In this document: positions 62,588 through 64,000 of the stretch, one piece after another
How positions within the stretch are numbered: the first letter of the stretch is position 1
Layout of the letters: each line of letters opens with the position of its first letter
DNA from: Hanleya hanleyi
Taxonomy: Eukaryota > Mollusca > Polyplacophora > Lepidopleurida > Hanleyidae
Reading direction: 5' to 3'
Length of the DNA stretch: 64,000 bases
NCBI GenBank assembly: GCA_036873755.1
Contig: JAVTVY010020303.1
Span: forward strand, 1-64,000
The notes under the pieces: model-generated
Database searches by the model: none
Told to the model about the DNA's origin: nothing
The model's input: the letters and a program-made list of their open reading frames with translations, nothing else
Translations under genes and position numbers: made by a program

Positions 62588-63584
62588 CCTTAGTAAAAAT
62601 AAGAGGTCAGAGTTTTAATTTTCTAAGTAGAAGAGATAAATTCACTCTAGGAATATTTTTTTGAAGAAAATGTGTAATTAATAAAGCACTTTTACCGTAA
62701 GATTTAAAAGCGCACTCGTGATTCCATCACGATTTTTTGTCGATTACGTCACGGACTAGATTTAACCCCTGGGATGATCCAGTCGCGTTTTTCTCACGAT
62801 GAAAAAATCTTATCATCCTTGGGTACTGTATGTTAGTAAGAGATGTCATATAAGAATAGTCAGATTGAAACAGAGCAGCAAAAAAATAGACAAGCAACAC
62901 TAGTCAAGAGTCATGTCCGTTTCAGGTGATTCCGTCACGAACATTTTGAAGCATGATTTACTAAATGCTGGATCATCTGTAGATTTTTCATGGATCCGTA
63001 AACAGATGTCATATAGAATAGCAAACTAAACTTGAAACTACATGGGTAGGACCACGGAACTTCCGAGTACATGACTTTGAATAATGAAAAAGTCTTCCGA
63101 ACGGTGATTCCCTCACGGTGGAATTCATGATCTGTGAATCCGATCAACAACCTAGCCAGACAATCTGTCAAAAATTATCCGTCGTCTGGGTAAGGTTGAA
63201 GGGTAATCGGAAGCTCGGACTGTGATACAGGCAAAAACAGTTGCTGTTGTAGTCTAGAAAAATAACTGGCATGCATTCTATGGAGAAGGGCCTCGTGAGG
63301 CACAAAGTGCAATTTTGTTGTTGTTGTTTATCTGCAAATCCGCTCATCTCGATGGGTATCTTTCACTGGTTCTCACAGTGGCCTGGCCTGTGTTATATTC
63401 GGTGGTCGAAGTCTACGTAGAGTTTTTTTCAATAAATTATGGAAATTAATACAAACATATATACAGATATTTTTTTAAATAGATTTTTTTATAAGTGTAT
63501 TTCTCTTTCATCTTAGGCTCAATTAAAGTCATTCTCTAAAATGTGAAGCCGAGTTAATACAGTTTTTAATTATCTACCAAACCC
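62588..63584. other. Intergenic, no gene seen
   Basis: Contains repeated short phrases CGTGATTCC.TCACGA / GGTGATTCC.TCACGG at about 62716, 62925 and 63102, and the second copy of the 137-bp dispersed repeat (63130-63268). No open frame of interest. Confidence 0.45.
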
Positions 63585-63986
63585 TGTCCTCTCATCTTCA
63601 TTTTATGCAGCCAATTTCTACGTTCCCACTTCGAACCTGCCTTGATTTATCTGACCCCTTCAGCGTTCAAAATCTGAGGTGTAAATTTCACCAGCTAACG
63701 ACAGAAGAACCAATCAGAATGTACACATCGATTGCGAGTGAAGTCACATAGAGTGACATCATCCTCTATTAGCGGCGTCCTTCCTCCTAATATGGTGCCC
63801 ACTAATTAGGTCAGCCAATCAATAACGCTCTTGTGCGACCCATTTCGAATTTCAAATGTTTTCGGGGTCAGTGACGTCTCGTGTCTATTTAGAAGTTATT
63901 TGAACATTGAAGGGGTCCAGATATATCAAGGGAAGTTCGAAGTGGGAACGTAGAAATTGGCTGGATAAAATGAAGATGTGTCCTCT
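63585..63986. mobile_element. ~400-bp foldback MITE at the window end
   Basis: Arms of ~88 bp: ATCTTCATTTTATGCAGCCA, ATTTCTACGTTCCCACTTCG, and ..GACCCCTTCA, and the inverted counterpart ending TGGCTGGATAAAATGAAGAT. The outer boundary is uncertain by a few bases. Confidence 0.75.
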
Positions 63987-64000
63987 ATGACATAGAATAA

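Overview
This is a repeat-rich, AT-rich window of an animal nuclear genome, with small exons separated by long introns. The protein families, a 5S-rRNA-headed SINE with a (TGAG)n tail, and several element families built from ~155-170 bp tandem cores ending in a hairpin point to a marine lophotrochozoan, most likely a mollusc. The clade assignment is inference; no species can be named. Most long open frames in the window are repeats, not genes.

Three protein-coding loci can be read exon by exon. (1) On the minus strand, 50334 down to 23083, six exons (all intron phases 0) encode the first 211 residues of the FACT histone chaperone subunit SPT16 (SUPT16H): start codon, the N-lobe, and the first segment of the peptidase-like domain. 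(2) On the same strand, 11919 down to 4173, five exons encode the last 164 residues of nibrin (NBN), including the MRE11-binding KNFKKFKK motif and the stop codon. I found no further SPT16 exons and no N-terminal NBN exons between the two blocks. The last SPT16 exon ends in phase 0 and the first NBN exon starts in phase 0, so the two could be spliced in frame into one SPT16N-NBNc protein. This is either a chimeric gene, two truncated genes, or an assembly join. (3) On the plus strand, 50479 to 57733, five exons encode a complete 138-residue TRAPPC2L (TRAPP vesicle-tethering subunit). SPT16 and TRAPPC2L are head to head with only 144 bp between their start codons, which implies a shared bidirectional promoter.

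Layout: 1-4172 holds a PIF/Harbinger-like element and tRNA- and 5S-type SINE remnants. 4173-11919 is the NBN block, with a Mutator-like MITE and a 2.5 kb element with long terminal inverted repeats. 12-23 kb has tandem-core elements, an inverted partner of the 9.6-11.5 kb core, and a CAGGG-ended element. 23.1-26.1 kb holds SPT16 exons 6-4, with exon 6 flanked on both sides by minisatellites made from its own splice junctions. 26.5-42.3 kb is a stack of nested elements (TGACCT-rich family, 156-bp-unit family, CAGGG-ended elements, a SINE with a perfect 13-bp target duplication). 42.7-48 kb carries two more terminal-inverted-repeat elements. 49-58 kb is the SPT16/TRAPPC2L head-to-head region, with a large minisatellite in TRAPPC2L intron 1. 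58-64 kb is intergenic, with a TA-flanked Tc1/mariner-like element and a foldback MITE.
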